Positions 35,775 through 45,033 of a stretch of 64,000 nucleotides of DNA are shown piece by piece. The stretch comes from Microbacterium testaceum StLB037 (GTDB lineage Bacteria > Actinomycetota > Actinomycetes > Actinomycetales > Microbacteriaceae). The notes beneath the pieces were generated by a model. The model worked only from the letters and a program-made list of their open reading frames with translations. It had not been told where the DNA came from and did no database searches. The DNA lies in contig NC_015125.1 of NCBI RefSeq assembly GCF_000202635.1, forward strand, positions 372,001-436,000, in the 5' to 3' direction. A program made the position numbers and the translations under genes. The first letter of the stretch is position 1; each line of letters begins with the position of its first letter.

Positions 35775-36740
35775 TCAGCGCGTGACGCTCAGCAGGCGGC
35801 GGGCGAGAGCCTCTTCCACGACGAGCTCGGTGACCAGGCCGGCGGCGAGCGCGCCGCGCAGGGCGTCGAGCTTCGACAGGCTCGAGACGACGCAGAAGCG
35901 GCGCGGGATGCGCCGGACGGTGTCGAGGTCGGGACCGCTCGAGCGGGCGTTCAGCTCCGGGATGTCGCTCGACCCGTCGACGCGGTAGAACACGGTGGCG
36001 CAGTCGCCGACCACCCCCTCCCGCTCGATCACCGCCCGGTCACGGACGTCGAAGTAGTCGCTGCTGTAGACGTGGGACGGGACGTCGGCCTGCGGCGACC
36101 CCAGACCGAAGACGAAGAGCCCGACGCGATCCTGGATCTCCAGGACGGAACGCACCGAGCGCTCGCGCCACATCGCACGCTTCGTCTGCGGATCGTCGAA
36201 GAGCGCGGGAACCGGGAATTGGTGCACGGACGACGACCAGGCCGTGCCGAAACGCGACAGGATCTCCCCGGCGTACGGGATGCCACTCGTGCGCACGTTG
36301 GCGGCACCGTTCATCTGCACGATGTGGGTGTCGTGCACGTCCTTCGCCGGGACGTGTCGGGCGATCGCGGAGAGGGTCGAGCCCCAGGCGATGCCCACCG
36401 TCATGGACGATTCGACGCGCTCGGTGAGGATGCGCGCGGCGGTCAGCGCCGTCCGCTCGAGCCGGTCGGCCTCGGTGGTGCGCGCGGGCGTCGGCACGAC
36501 GTGCGCCGCGATGCCGAAGCGATCGGCGATGCGCTGCGCCATTTGCCCGCGGGCGTCGTCGGGCGGACTGATGGAGATGGTCACGAGCCCCACGTCGCGC
36601 GCGTGCTGCAGCAGCCGCGACACCGAGGAGCGCGAGACGCGCATCTCGTGGGCGATGGCGTCCATCGTCAGGTCTTGCATGTAGTAGAGCTGCGCGGCGC
36701 GGAGAGCATCCCGCCCGCGGGCTTCTGCCTGGGTCACCAT
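35775..36740 (-). CDS. SorC-family sugar-binding transcriptional regulator
   Basis: A 321-residue regulator with an N-terminal HTH (YYMQDLTMDAIAHEMRVSRSSVSRLLQHARD) and a SorC/DeoR-type sugar-phosphate-binding domain (VGIAWGSTLSAIARHV, IVQMNGAA, LFVFGLGSPQ). It converges on dhaKLM (6 nt) and is divergent from glpD, with an inverted repeat in the shared gap. It probably responds to a triose or glycerol phosphate and controls one or both arms. Confidence 0.88.
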   Translation of the reverse strand: MVTQAEARGRDALRAAQLYYMQDLTMDAIAHEMRVSRSSVSRLLQHARDVGLVTISISPPDDARGQMAQRIADRFGIAAHVVPTPARTTEADRLERTALTAARILTERVESSMTVGIAWGSTLSAIARHVPAKDVHDTHIVQMNGAANVRTSGIPYAGEILSRFGTAWSSSVHQFPVPALFDDPQTKRAMWRERSVRSVLEIQDRVGLFVFGLGSPQADVPSHVYSSDYFDVRDRAVIEREGVVGDCATVFYRVDGSSDIPELNARSSGPDLDTVRRIPRRFCVVSSLSKLDALRGALAAGLVTELVVEEALARRLLSVTR

Positions 36741-36764
36741 GGGCCCTCCCGTCCGACCTCATTG

Positions 36765-36799
36765 TGCACGTTTTTTCAAGGGGCTTGCAACAACGTGCA
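36765..36799. promoter_or_regulatory. Inverted-repeat operator between SorC regulator gene and glpD
   Basis: TGCACGTT (36765-36772) and AACGTGCA (36792-36799) are perfect inverted arms; CAAG and CTTG form an inner pair. It sits between two divergent genes where a regulator could act on both. The likely binder is the SorC-family protein. Confidence 0.65.
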
Positions 36800-36847
36800 G
36801 ACGGGCGCAGTCTGTCGGCGTACCAACTACGAAAGGTCGCAGTCGAC

Positions 36848-38566
36848 ATGTCGTCCCCCGCAACTTCGCTCCGCGCCGATGTCCAGGCGCTTCGTGACGC
36901 CGAAGACATCGACGTCCTCATCATCGGCGGTGGCATCAACGGCCTCGCCACCCTCCGCGATCTGTCCCTGCAGGGTGTGAGCGTCGCCCTCGTCGAGCGC
37001 GGGGACTTCGTCTCCGGCGCCTCGTCGGCGTCCAGCCACATGGTGCACGGCGGTATCCGCTACCTCGAGAACGGCGAGTTCCGCCTCGTGAAAGAAGCGG
37101 TGACCGAGCGCAACGACCTGCTCAAGACCGCTCCGCACTACGTCAAGCCGCTCGAGACCACGATCCCGATCTACAAGACGTTCTCCGGCATCCTGTCGGC
37201 TCCGTTCCGCCTTCTCGTGACCCACGGTCGCGGCAAGCCCAACGAGCGCGGCGCCCTGCTGATCAAGGTCGGCCTGATCATGTACGACACCTTCTCGCGC
37301 GACGGCGGCTCGGTTCCCCGCCACACCTTCCTCGGGAAGAAGAAGTCGCTGCAGGCTCTGCCCAAGCTCAACCCCGACCTCGCCTACACCGCGACGTACT
37401 TCGACGCGTCGATGCACGACCCCGAGCGCATCGCGCTCGACGTGCTCCACGACGGCATCGTCGCCGGCGCCGGCCGCACGCAGGCGGTCAACTACGTCTC
37501 CGCCGTCGGAGCCGACGCCAACGGCGTCCGCGTCCGCGACGAGGTCTCGGGCGAGGAGTTCTCGGTCAAGGCCAAGGTCATCTTGAACACGGCCGGCCCC
37601 TGGACCGACCTCGCCAACGCCGCGATGGGCCTCAAGACCCAGTTCATGGGCGGCACCAAGGGCTCGCACATCGTCCTCGACAACCCCGAACTGCTCGCCG
37701 CGACCGGGGGGCGCGAGATCTTCTTCGAGCACTCCGACGGCCGCATCGTGCTGATCTACCCGCTGAAGGACCGCGTGCTCGTCGGCACCACCGACATCGA
37801 CGCAGACCCCGCCAAGCCGGTCGTGTGCACCGACGACGAGATCGACTACTTCTTCGACCTCGTCGGGCACGTCTTCCCGAGCATCGCGGTGGACCGCTCG
37901 CAGATCGTCTACACCTTCTCCGGCATCCGTCCCCTCCCCCGGCACGACGACACCGCCCCCGGCTTCGTCTCGCGCGACTACCGCATCGTCGAGGACGAGA
38001 TCGCGGGCGTTCCCGCGATGAGCCTGGTCGGGGGAAAGTGGACGACCTTCCGCGCGCTGGCCGAGCACCTCAGCATGAAGACGCTGCAGAAGCTGCGTCG
38101 CCCGCACCGGGTGAGCACCCAGGGACTGCCCATCGGTGGAGGCGCGGGCTTCCCCGCGACGCCCGAGGCGCGCCGCCGCTGGGTGGCCGCACGCACGAAT
38201 GCTCATTCTCGCGAGCTCGTCGAAGCCCTGCTCACGCGGTACGGCACGCGTGCCGACCTGCTGCTCGAGGCGCTCCCGGCCGAGCCGACGCCGATCGAGC
38301 ACGCCCCCGGCTACTACGTCGAGGAACTCGAGTGGATCGCGCGCAACGAGCAGGTCGTGCACCTGATCGACGTGCTTCTGCGCCGGACGCACCTCGCCTT
38401 CGTCGGCGGCATGACCGAGCGCACGCTGGTCGAGGTCGCCGAGGCCGTCGCCGGCCCGCTCGGGTGGGACGCCGACCGTGTCCAGGAGGAGGTCGAGCGT
38501 ACTCGCGAGATCCTCCTCACCGCTCACCGCGTCGATCTAGCCGAGGCCGGGGTCGCCGCAATCTGA
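36848..38566 (+). CDS. glpD: Glycerol-3-phosphate dehydrogenase (FAD)
   Basis: Membrane-associated flavoenzyme oxidising glycerol-3-phosphate to dihydroxyacetone phosphate and passing electrons to quinone. The 572 residues begin with the FAD-binding fold DVLIIGGGINGLATLRDLSLQG, then SSHMVHGGIRYLE, KGSHIVLDN and VGGKWTTFRALAEH. ATG 36848 has AAAGG upstream. A strong hairpin follows the stop, then glpF and glpK. Confidence 0.95.
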   Translation: MSSPATSLRADVQALRDAEDIDVLIIGGGINGLATLRDLSLQGVSVALVERGDFVSGASSASSHMVHGGIRYLENGEFRLVKEAVTERNDLLKTAPHYVKPLETTIPIYKTFSGILSAPFRLLVTHGRGKPNERGALLIKVGLIMYDTFSRDGGSVPRHTFLGKKKSLQALPKLNPDLAYTATYFDASMHDPERIALDVLHDGIVAGAGRTQAVNYVSAVGADANGVRVRDEVSGEEFSVKAKVILNTAGPWTDLANAAMGLKTQFMGGTKGSHIVLDNPELLAATGGREIFFEHSDGRIVLIYPLKDRVLVGTTDIDADPAKPVVCTDDEIDYFFDLVGHVFPSIAVDRSQIVYTFSGIRPLPRHDDTAPGFVSRDYRIVEDEIAGVPAMSLVGGKWTTFRALAEHLSMKTLQKLRRPHRVSTQGLPIGGGAGFPATPEARRRWVAARTNAHSRELVEALLTRYGTRADLLLEALPAEPTPIEHAPGYYVEELEWIARNEQVVHLIDVLLRRTHLAFVGGMTERTLVEVAEAVAGPLGWDADRVQEEVERTREILLTAHRVDLAEAGVAAI

Positions 38567-38572
38567 GAGAAC

Positions 38573-38604
38573 GTGCGGGCGCGTCACCTGTTGCGCGCCC
38601 GCAC
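38573..38604 (+). terminator. Hairpin after glpD
   Basis: Perfect 11-bp stem GTGCGGGCGCG (38573-38583) with 38594-38604 and a 10-nt loop, a few bases after the glpD stop. No T-tract; it may terminate or stabilise the glpD message before glpF. Confidence 0.65.
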
Positions 38605-38612
38605 GGCGGTCA

Positions 38613-38618
38613 TAGGTT
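38613..38618 (+). promoter_or_regulatory. -10 box for glpF-glpK
   Basis: TAGGTT just after the glpD hairpin, about 70 nt before glpF. Unlike the leaderless genes here it gives a leader with an AAAGG ribosome site. Confidence 0.5.
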
Positions 38619-38687
38619 CGGATCACCGAGCCGCAACGACGCCCGAGCCGAAGATGGACGGGCGACAACAGAAAGGTCGATGACGAC

Positions 38688-39443
38688 ATGCAAGAAGTCA
38701 ATCTGGGGCTGTACTTCCTCTCGGAGGTGGTCGGCACCGCGATGCTCATCCTGCTGGGCTGTGGCGTGGTCGCCAACGTGGCCCTGGCGAAGACCAAGGG
38801 CAACGCCGGCGGCACCCTGATGGTGAACTGGGGATGGGGCCTCGCGGTCTTCGCCGGTGTCATCGTCTCCGCCTACTCCGGCGCTCAGCTGAACCCGGCC
38901 GTGTCGATCGGCCTCCTGGTCGCCGGCAAGATCGGATTCGTCCAGTTCCTCGTCGCCATCGCGGCGCAGATGGTCGGTGCGATCATCGGTGCCGTCCTCA
39001 CCTGGGCGTCCTACAAGCAGCACTTCGACGAGGAACCCGACCCGGCCGCCAAGCTCGGTGTCTTCTCGACGGGCCCGGCGATCCGCTCGTACGGCTTCAA
39101 CTTCCTCACCGAGGTCATCGCCACGTTCGTGCTGGTCTTCGTGATCTTCGGCTTCGCGGACTACGGTGTCGCCGACATCGGCGTCCCCGGCGGTATCGGC
39201 GGTCTGGCCGCCGTGCCCGTGGCTCTGCTCGTGGTCGGTATCGGTGCCTCCCTCGGTGGCCCGACCGGCTACGCCATCAACCCGGCCCGCGACCTCGGCC
39301 CCCGCATCGCCCACGCCATCCTCCCCATCAAGGGCAAGGGCTCGAGCGACTGGAGCTACGCCTGGGTCCCGGTGGCCGGTCCCCTCGTCGGCGGTCTGCT
39401 CGCGGGTCTTCTGGCCCCCGTGCTCCTGCACCTCGGCAAGTAA
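38688..39443 (+). CDS. glpF: Glycerol uptake facilitator (aquaglyceroporin)
   Basis: Channel for glycerol in the cytoplasmic membrane. It has 251 residues, six membrane helices and the two half-helix motifs NPAVS and NPARD. The aspartate after the second NPA (NPARD) is typical of glycerol-conducting members. AAAGG lies upstream of the ATG. It is followed by glpK, which traps glycerol as its phosphate. Confidence 0.95.
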   Translation: MQEVNLGLYFLSEVVGTAMLILLGCGVVANVALAKTKGNAGGTLMVNWGWGLAVFAGVIVSAYSGAQLNPAVSIGLLVAGKIGFVQFLVAIAAQMVGAIIGAVLTWASYKQHFDEEPDPAAKLGVFSTGPAIRSYGFNFLTEVIATFVLVFVIFGFADYGVADIGVPGGIGGLAAVPVALLVVGIGASLGGPTGYAINPARDLGPRIAHAILPIKGKGSSDWSYAWVPVAGPLVGGLLAGLLAPVLLHLGK

Positions 39444-39538
39444 CACCCTCGCGGGGGCGTCCCGCTCCACCCGGCGCGCGCCGCCCCCGCTTCCCGCTTC
39501 ACCTCTACCCACTCTTCACAAGACAAAGGAGTCCATCC

Positions 39539-41050
39539 ATGGCCGACTACGTCCTCGCCATCGACCAGGGCACGACCTCGACGCGCGCGATGATCTTCGA
39601 CAAGTCCGGAGGCGTCGTCGCCGTCGGGCAGAAGGAGCACGAGCAGATCTTCCCCCGCGCGGGGTGGGTCGAGCACGACCCGCTCGAGATCTGGCGCAAC
39701 ACCCAGGAGGTGATCGGCCTCGCCCTGAGCCGCGCCGACATCACCCGTCACGACATCGCCGCCGTCGGCATCACCAACCAGCGCGAGACCGCCGTCGTCT
39801 GGGACAAGAACACCGGAAAGCCCGTCTACAACGCCATCGTGTGGCAGGACACGCGCACGCAGTCGATCGTCGACCGCCTCGCCGACGGCGACACCGAGCG
39901 CTACAAGAGCATCGTCGGTCTCCCGCTGGCGACGTACTTCTCCGGCACGAAGATCGTCTGGATCCTCGAGAACGTCGACGGCGCCCGCGAGAAGGCGGAA
40001 GCCGGCGACCTGATCTTCGGCACCACCGACACCTGGGTGCTGTGGAACCTCACCGGCGGCATCGACGGCGGCGTGCACGCGACCGACGTCACGAATGCCA
40101 GCCGCACGCTCTTCATGGACCTCGAGACCCTCGAGTGGCGCGACGACATCCTCGCCGACTTCGGCGTCCCGCGTTCGATGATGCCCGAGATCCGTTCGTC
40201 CTCCGAGGTCTACGGCACCGTCGAGTCGTCGTCGCTCCTGCGCGAGACCCCCGTGGCCGGCATCCTGGGCGACCAGCAGGCGGCGACCTTCGGTCAGGCC
40301 GCCTTCGACCCGGGTGAGAGCAAGAACACCTACGGCACGGGTAACTTCCTCATCTTCCAGACGGGCGAGGAGATCGTCCACTCGAAGAACGGCCTGCTGA
40401 CGACCCTCGGCTACAAGCTCGGCGACCAGCCCGCCCGGTACGCGCTCGAGGGCTCGATCGCGGTGACCGGTTCGCTCATCCAGTGGCTGCGCGACCAGCT
40501 CGGCATCATCTCCTCGGCCCCCGAGGTGGAGACCCTGGCGAGCTCCGTCGACGACAACGGTGGCGTGTACTTCGTGCCGGCGTTCTCGGGCCTGTTCGCG
40601 CCCTACTGGCGTCCCGACGCCCGTGGTGCGATCGTCGGCATGACCCGGTACGTCAACAAGGGACACATCGCCCGCGCTGCTCTCGAGGCGACCGCCTTCC
40701 AGACCCGCGAGGTGCTCGACGCGGTCAACGCCGACTCGGGCGTCGACCTCACCGAGCTCAAGGTCGACGGCGGCATGACCGCCAACGACGCTCTGATGCA
40801 GTTCCAGGCCGACATCCTCGGCGTCCCAGTGGTGCGCCCGGTCGTCGCCGAGACCACCGCCCTCGGTGCCGCCTACGCCGCCGGTCTCGCCGTCGGTTTC
40901 TGGGACAACCTCGACGACCTCCGCGCCAACTGGCAGGAGGACAAGCGCTGGGAGCCCGACATGGACTCCGACGAGCGCGACCGCGAGCTGCGCCTCTGGA
41001 AGAAGGCCGTCACCAAGTCCATGGACTGGGTCGACGAAGACGTGCGCTGA
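39539..41050 (+). CDS. glpK: Glycerol kinase
   Basis: Phosphorylates glycerol with ATP. It has 503 residues with [15 protein letters not shown] at the N-terminus, [13 protein letters not shown], and the FGGY-family signature regions [14 protein letters not shown] and [24 protein letters not shown] sits 8 nt before the ATG. It completes the glpF-glpK unit; product goes to GlpD. Confidence 0.97.
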   Translation: MADYVLAIDQGTTSTRAMIFDKSGGVVAVGQKEHEQIFPRAGWVEHDPLEIWRNTQEVIGLALSRADITRHDIAAVGITNQRETAVVWDKNTGKPVYNAIVWQDTRTQSIVDRLADGDTERYKSIVGLPLATYFSGTKIVWILENVDGAREKAEAGDLIFGTTDTWVLWNLTGGIDGGVHATDVTNASRTLFMDLETLEWRDDILADFGVPRSMMPEIRSSSEVYGTVESSSLLRETPVAGILGDQQAATFGQAAFDPGESKNTYGTGNFLIFQTGEEIVHSKNGLLTTLGYKLGDQPARYALEGSIAVTGSLIQWLRDQLGIISSAPEVETLASSVDDNGGVYFVPAFSGLFAPYWRPDARGAIVGMTRYVNKGHIARAALEATAFQTREVLDAVNADSGVDLTELKVDGGMTANDALMQFQADILGVPVVRPVVAETTALGAAYAAGLAVGFWDNLDDLRANWQEDKRWEPDMDSDERDRELRLWKKAVTKSMDWVDEDVR

Positions 41051-41064
41051 GCACTCCCCCTCTC

Positions 41065-41097
41065 GGAACCCCGTCGGCTTCGCGCCGGCGGGGTTCC
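41065..41097 (+). terminator. Terminator after glpK
   Basis: GGAACCCCG (41065-41073) pairs with CGGGGTTCC (41089-41097); an inner CGGC/GCCG extends the stem past a T-G pair. It is followed by GTCGTTCT. Confidence 0.8.
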
Positions 41098-41109
41098 GTC
41101 GTTCTGCGG

Positions 41110-41246
41110 CTTCGACAGGCTCAGCCACCTGCGGCCGGTCCCTCACGTCGCGCCCCAGGTCCCTGAGCCCGTCGAAGGGACCGTTTGCCACCCGCGAGCC
41201 ATCCCCTCACATCACGCCCCAGGTCCCCGAGCCCGTCGAAGGGACC
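41110..41246. repeat. Three repeats of the CTGAGCCYGTCGAAG family
   Basis: Units at 41110-41124 (inverted), 41163-41177 and 41227-41241 (the last with one change, CCGAGCCCG). The last two carry GGTCCC/GGGACC flanks, making each a dyad. They occupy the 240-nt convergent gap between glpK and the small membrane protein gene, together with the glpK terminator and a GGATGCC palindrome. Confidence 0.85.
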
Positions 41247-41273
41247 GGTCACCGTCACGCGTCCGACCCGGTG

Positions 41274-41287
41274 GCATCCGGATGCCG
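41274..41287. repeat. Perfect 14-bp palindrome of two GGATGCC motifs
   Basis: GGCATCC joined directly to GGATGCC, six bases after the stop of the membrane-protein gene at 41293. With no loop it cannot form an ordinary hairpin, but as DNA it is a perfect dyad. Confidence 0.85.
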
Positions 41288-41292
41288 ATGGC

Positions 41293-41772
41293 TCAGCGCT
41301 GCGGCTTGGGGTACGCCGCGCGAACCACGTCGGACTGCAGATAGTCCGAGACGCCGATCAGGAGGATCGCGAAGAGGATCTGCTCGGTGACCACCCAGAA
41401 CGGGTAGAGCCCCGGGATCGCCGCGAGCACCAGCGCCACGACCGGGAAGATGCGGCTGAACAACTGCAGTCGTCGGAACGCCCAGTACCAGCCCGCCCGC
41501 GCGCGCCACAGGAAGTAGAACAGCGTCGTCGTGATCGCGAGCACGACGAGGCATCGCATCCAGACCGCGAAGCCGACATCGGCTCCGTTCGCGGTCATGA
41601 TCAGCGCGATGACGACGGTGGCGACACCCAGCACGAACCCGAGCGCGAGAAGAAGCGTGATCGCGCGCAACGCGCGGCGCACCCTCGGGTCATCGGGAAC
41701 GTCGACGCGATGGTCGGCCTGGCGGCCGCCCGCGATCCGATCGAGGCGGCGGAGGGCCGGTTCGAGCTGCAT
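41293..41772 (-). CDS. Small four-TM membrane protein, unknown function
   Basis: A 159-residue protein with a charged N-terminus (MQLEPALRRLDRIAGG) and four hydrophobic segments at roughly 35-57, 68-84, 103-120 and 125-143. I do not recognise a family. The ATG at 41772 follows a TACAGT box by 6 nt; an earlier in-frame GTG (41796) would lie upstream of that promoter. It stands alone next to the OsmC gene. Confidence 0.7.
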   Translation of the reverse strand: MQLEPALRRLDRIAGGRQADHRVDVPDDPRVRRALRAITLLLALGFVLGVATVVIALIMTANGADVGFAVWMRCLVVLAITTTLFYFLWRARAGWYWAFRRLQLFSRIFPVVALVLAAIPGLYPFWVVTEQILFAILLIGVSDYLQSDVVRAAYPKPQR

Positions 41773-41778
41773 GCGCTC

Positions 41779-41784
41779 ACTGTA
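41779..41784 (-). promoter_or_regulatory. -10 box of the four-TM protein gene
   Basis: TACAGT on the minus strand, then GAGCGC, then the ATG at 41772. Confidence 0.55.
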
Positions 41785-41808
41785 CGACGCCCCCACAGGG
41801 GGGCGGAC

Positions 41809-42279
41809 TCAGCCGACCGTGATCTCCGGCTCGTGCCGCACGGGGAAGTTGACCGAGTTGGCGATGAAGCACCACTCGCGCGCCTGCTTGTGTGCCGCGC
41901 GGGCGGCCTCGACCATCGACTCGTCGGCGACGCGCACGCGCGGCCGCAGGACGACCTCGGTGAACGCGCCTCCACTGTTGCCGTCTTCCTGCATCGTGCC
42001 CGACGCGTCGTCCTCGTACGCGGTGACCACGACCCCCGTCGTCACGCAGGCGTGCAGGTACGACAGCAGGTGGCACTCGCTCAGGGCGGCGAGCAGCAAC
42101 TCCTCCGGGTTCCACTTGGCGGGATCGCCGCGGAAAGGCTTGTCGGCGGATGCCGCGATGGCGGGCTTTCCCTCGACCTCGAGGGTCACCGCACGGTCGT
42201 AGTCGCGGTAGCCGCTCGTGCCGCTCCCCCGGTCTCCGGTCCAGGTCGAGCGCAGGCGGTAGTGGTGCTCTCCGTTCAT
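41809..42279 (-). CDS. OsmC family protein
   Basis: A 156-residue protein of the OsmC/Ohr fold, which reduces organic hydroperoxides with a cysteine pair. Likely redox cysteines are in LSECHLLSYLH (near 70) and REWCFIANSV (near 137). The N-terminus HHYRLRSTWTGDRGSGTSGYRDYDR is typical of OsmC rather than Ohr. A CAGACT hexamer lies 6 nt before the ATG. The frame is open upstream antisense to the asparaginase gene but not coding there. Confidence 0.88.
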   Translation of the reverse strand: MNGEHHYRLRSTWTGDRGSGTSGYRDYDRAVTLEVEGKPAIAASADKPFRGDPAKWNPEELLLAALSECHLLSYLHACVTTGVVVTAYEDDASGTMQEDGNSGGAFTEVVLRPRVRVADESMVEAARAAHKQAREWCFIANSVNFPVRHEPEITVG

Positions 42280-42369
42280 GCCCCCAGTCTGCCCCTCGCC
42301 GCGGGCCTGAGGGTACTTTCCGTCCCTCGCGAGCGTGTTCCGCGCCCCGGCCGGAGGGGGCCACGGAGA

Positions 42370-42375
42370 TAGCAT
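42370..42375 (+). promoter_or_regulatory. -10 box of the asparaginase gene
   Basis: TAGCAT, then GGAGGG, then the ATG at 42382, which lies inside a GGATGCC motif. Confidence 0.6.
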
Positions 42376-42381
42376 GGAGGG

Positions 42382-43365
42382 ATGCCCGCCACGCCCCCCG
42401 CCTCCGTCGAGCTCGCCGTCGTCGAACGGAACGGGTTCATCGAATCCCGCCATCACGGCGTCGCCGTCGTGCTCGCTCCCGACGGGTCCGAGAAGCTCAC
42501 CCTCGGCGAGGCGACCGCGTCGTTCCTCCCCCGCTCCAGCATGAAACCGCTGCAGGCTCTGGCGTGCCTTTCGGCCGGCGCCGACCTCGCGGACGAGCGC
42601 CTGGCGATCGCGATGGCGAGCCACTGCGGCACCGAGCGTCACGTCGAGACGGCGCGCGGCATCCTGCAGTCCGCGGGTCTGACGGAAGACGACCTGGGGT
42701 GCCCCGCCGCCTGGCCGAGCGACACCGCCGCGCGCGACGAGCTCGTGCGCGATCACGGCGCCCCCTCGCCTCTGCGCATGAACTGCTCGGGCAAGCACGC
42801 GGCGATGCTGCTCACGTGCGTCGCGAACGGCTGGTCCACGGCTGACTACCTCGACCCGCAGCACCCGCTGCAGGTGCACATCCGCGAGGTGCTCGAGCGC
42901 CTCGTCGGCGAGCGCATGACGACCACCGCGATCGACGGGTGCGGCGCCCCCGTCTACGCCATGAGCCTGATCGGGCTGGCCCGCGCGATCCAGCGCATCG
43001 CGACCTCCTCGGAGCGCTCGCCCTTCGCCCTGCACCGCAGCGCGGGTACGCTCGTCCGCGCGGTCAAGGAGCACCCCTGGACCATCGACGGCCCCGGCCG
43101 CCCCGACACGGTCGTCATCGAGCGCCTGGGCGTGTTCTCGAAGCTGGGCGCCGAGGGCGTCCAGGTCATGACCGCGCCCGACGGCACCACCGTCGCTTTG
43201 AAGATGCTCGACGGCTCCAACCGCGCCGGCCACGCCGTCGCGCTGCGTCTGCTCGAAAGGGTCGGAGCCCTGACCCCCGCCGCCGTCGCCGACACCCTCG
43301 CCCTCCTGCCGCTCACCGTTTCGGGTGGCGGCCACGAGGTCGGCGGCATCCGTTCCACCGTCTGA
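42382..43365 (+). CDS. Asparaginase (Rhizobium etli type II family)
   Basis: A 327-residue member of the asparaginase_II family (Pfam PF06089), unrelated to the E. coli type enzymes. It has the active-site phrases FLPRSSMKPLQALA, ASHCGTERHV, MNCSGKHAAMLLTC and IDGCGAPVYAM. It would release aspartate and ammonia from asparagine in the cytoplasm. It is divergent from OsmC and converges on an amino-acid permease gene 90 nt away, which could supply it with substrate. Confidence 0.88.
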   Translation: MPATPPASVELAVVERNGFIESRHHGVAVVLAPDGSEKLTLGEATASFLPRSSMKPLQALACLSAGADLADERLAIAMASHCGTERHVETARGILQSAGLTEDDLGCPAAWPSDTAARDELVRDHGAPSPLRMNCSGKHAAMLLTCVANGWSTADYLDPQHPLQVHIREVLERLVGERMTTTAIDGCGAPVYAMSLIGLARAIQRIATSSERSPFALHRSAGTLVRAVKEHPWTIDGPGRPDTVVIERLGVFSKLGAEGVQVMTAPDGTTVALKMLDGSNRAGHAVALRLLERVGALTPAAVADTLALLPLTVSGGGHEVGGIRSTV

Positions 43366-43455
43366 GATCCTCAGGCGTCTCGCTGACGGCGCCCTGCGCC
43401 GGGTCCGACCCAGACGAGGTGGCCTCCGCCGGCGCGAGCGGGTGACGCAGTGCGC

Positions 43456-44988
43456 TCAGATCCCGCCGTCGACCGACCGCGGGTAGGCGATCGGCTCGTC
43501 CGGAACGAGGACCTCGGTGTCGCGATTGAGGCTCTCGCCGCGGAAGAACGGCTTCGAGGCCGGGACGAGGTACCAGACGAGCATCAGCACGACGCCGAAT
43601 GCGAGAGCCCCGATCCCCACCACGAACGTGCCTCCGATACCGAGCAACTCGGAGTTGCCGTAGTCGACGTCGTACATGTCGATCGCCGACTGGACGAACG
43701 CGTACGTGAGCATGAGCGCGCCGAGCAGGGGCAGGATGCCGCGGTAGAGCAGGTTCTTTCCCGAGGTGAAGAGCTCACGCCGGAAGTACCAGACGCACGC
43801 ATAACCCGTCAGGGCGTAGTAGAAGGCGATCGCGAGCCCGAGAGACAGGATGGAATCCTGCAGGATGTTGTCGCTGATGATCGTCATGCCCACGTAGTAC
43901 ACGCTCGCGACGATCCCCATGACGAGGGTCGAGAACGACGGCGTGTGGAATCGCGGGTGCACCGTCTGGAAGCGGGCGGGCAGGGCTTTGTAGGCCGCCA
44001 TGGCGAGGGTGCCACGGGCAGTGGGCAGGATCGTGGTCTGCGTCGACGACACGGCTGAGATGAGCACGGCCACGACCAGGACCCACGCGAACGGACCGAA
44101 CAAGCCGTCCTTCATGGCCAGGAAGACGTCGTCGGCGTTCGAGGCGTTCGCCAGGCCCGCCCCGTCCTCGCCGACACCGGCATACATCATCGCGGCCACC
44201 GTCACCGTGACGTAGGTGCCGAGCAGGATCACGGTGGTCAGGAGCGCCGCGCGACCGGGGATGCGCTTCGGGTCCTTCGTCTCCTCGTTCAGCGCGAGGC
44301 AGGTGTCCCACCCCCAGTAGATGAAGAGCGCCAGGAGCACCGCTTCCGTGAAGCCGCTCCACTCGGTGAAGCCGAACGGGTTGAACCACGCGAAGTCGAA
44401 CGGTGTCGGGTTCGGGGCGGTCCCGTCGAAGAACTTCCACAGGGCGACGACCACGAACAGCGCGAGCACGACGTACTGGACGGCGAGCAGGATGTTCTGG
44501 ATGCGCTCGCCGATCTCGACGCCCCGGTAGCTGACGTACGTCATGGCCGCGATGAACGCGACGCCCGTGGCGGTCACGAGCGGGACGTTCTCGGCCAGCG
44601 ACCCGTCGCCGATCAGCGACCAGAGGTAGATTCCGGCGATCTGCGACAGGTTCGCGAGGACGACCATGCCGGCCACGGCGACACCCCAGCCGCCCATCCA
44701 TCCGACCCACGGCCCGAACGCTTTCGTGCCCCACGTGAAGGTCGTGCCGCAGTCGGGCACCTCGTTGTTCAGCTCGCGGTAGGCGAAGGCGATGAACAGC
44801 ATCGGGATGAACGCCAGAACGAAGGCGATCGGTGCCTGCGCACCGACCGCGACGACGACGAAGCCGAGGGTTGCGACGAGGGAGTAGACGGGGGCGGTGG
44901 ATGCCAATCCGATGACGGTCGAACCCCAGAGTCCGAGCGTCCCGGTGGCGAGTCCCTTGCCCGACGTCCGTTCGGGAGCGGAAGTCAT
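43456..44988 (-). CDS. APC-superfamily amino acid permease
   Basis: A 510-residue inner-membrane transporter with about 12 helices. The first helix carries the unwound GSTVIGLASTAPVYSL substrate loop of the APC fold, and TFTWGTKAFGPWVGWMGGWG is typical of the family. Substrate is not determined by sequence. ATG at 44988 follows a TACGTT box by 6 nt. It ends convergently with the asparaginase gene. Confidence 0.88.
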   Translation of the reverse strand: MTSAPERTSGKGLATGTLGLWGSTVIGLASTAPVYSLVATLGFVVVAVGAQAPIAFVLAFIPMLFIAFAYRELNNEVPDCGTTFTWGTKAFGPWVGWMGGWGVAVAGMVVLANLSQIAGIYLWSLIGDGSLAENVPLVTATGVAFIAAMTYVSYRGVEIGERIQNILLAVQYVVLALFVVVALWKFFDGTAPNPTPFDFAWFNPFGFTEWSGFTEAVLLALFIYWGWDTCLALNEETKDPKRIPGRAALLTTVILLGTYVTVTVAAMMYAGVGEDGAGLANASNADDVFLAMKDGLFGPFAWVLVVAVLISAVSSTQTTILPTARGTLAMAAYKALPARFQTVHPRFHTPSFSTLVMGIVASVYYVGMTIISDNILQDSILSLGLAIAFYYALTGYACVWYFRRELFTSGKNLLYRGILPLLGALMLTYAFVQSAIDMYDVDYGNSELLGIGGTFVVGIGALAFGVVLMLVWYLVPASKPFFRGESLNRDTEVLVPDEPIAYPRSVDGGI

Positions 44989-44994
44989 ATGCCG

Positions 44995-45000
44995 AACGTA
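44995..45000 (-). promoter_or_regulatory. -10 box of the APC permease gene
   Basis: TACGTT on the minus strand, then CGGCAT, then the ATG at 44988. Confidence 0.55.
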
Positions 45001-45033
45001 GAATCCGCGGCAACCGCGGTCAAGAGCGAATTC

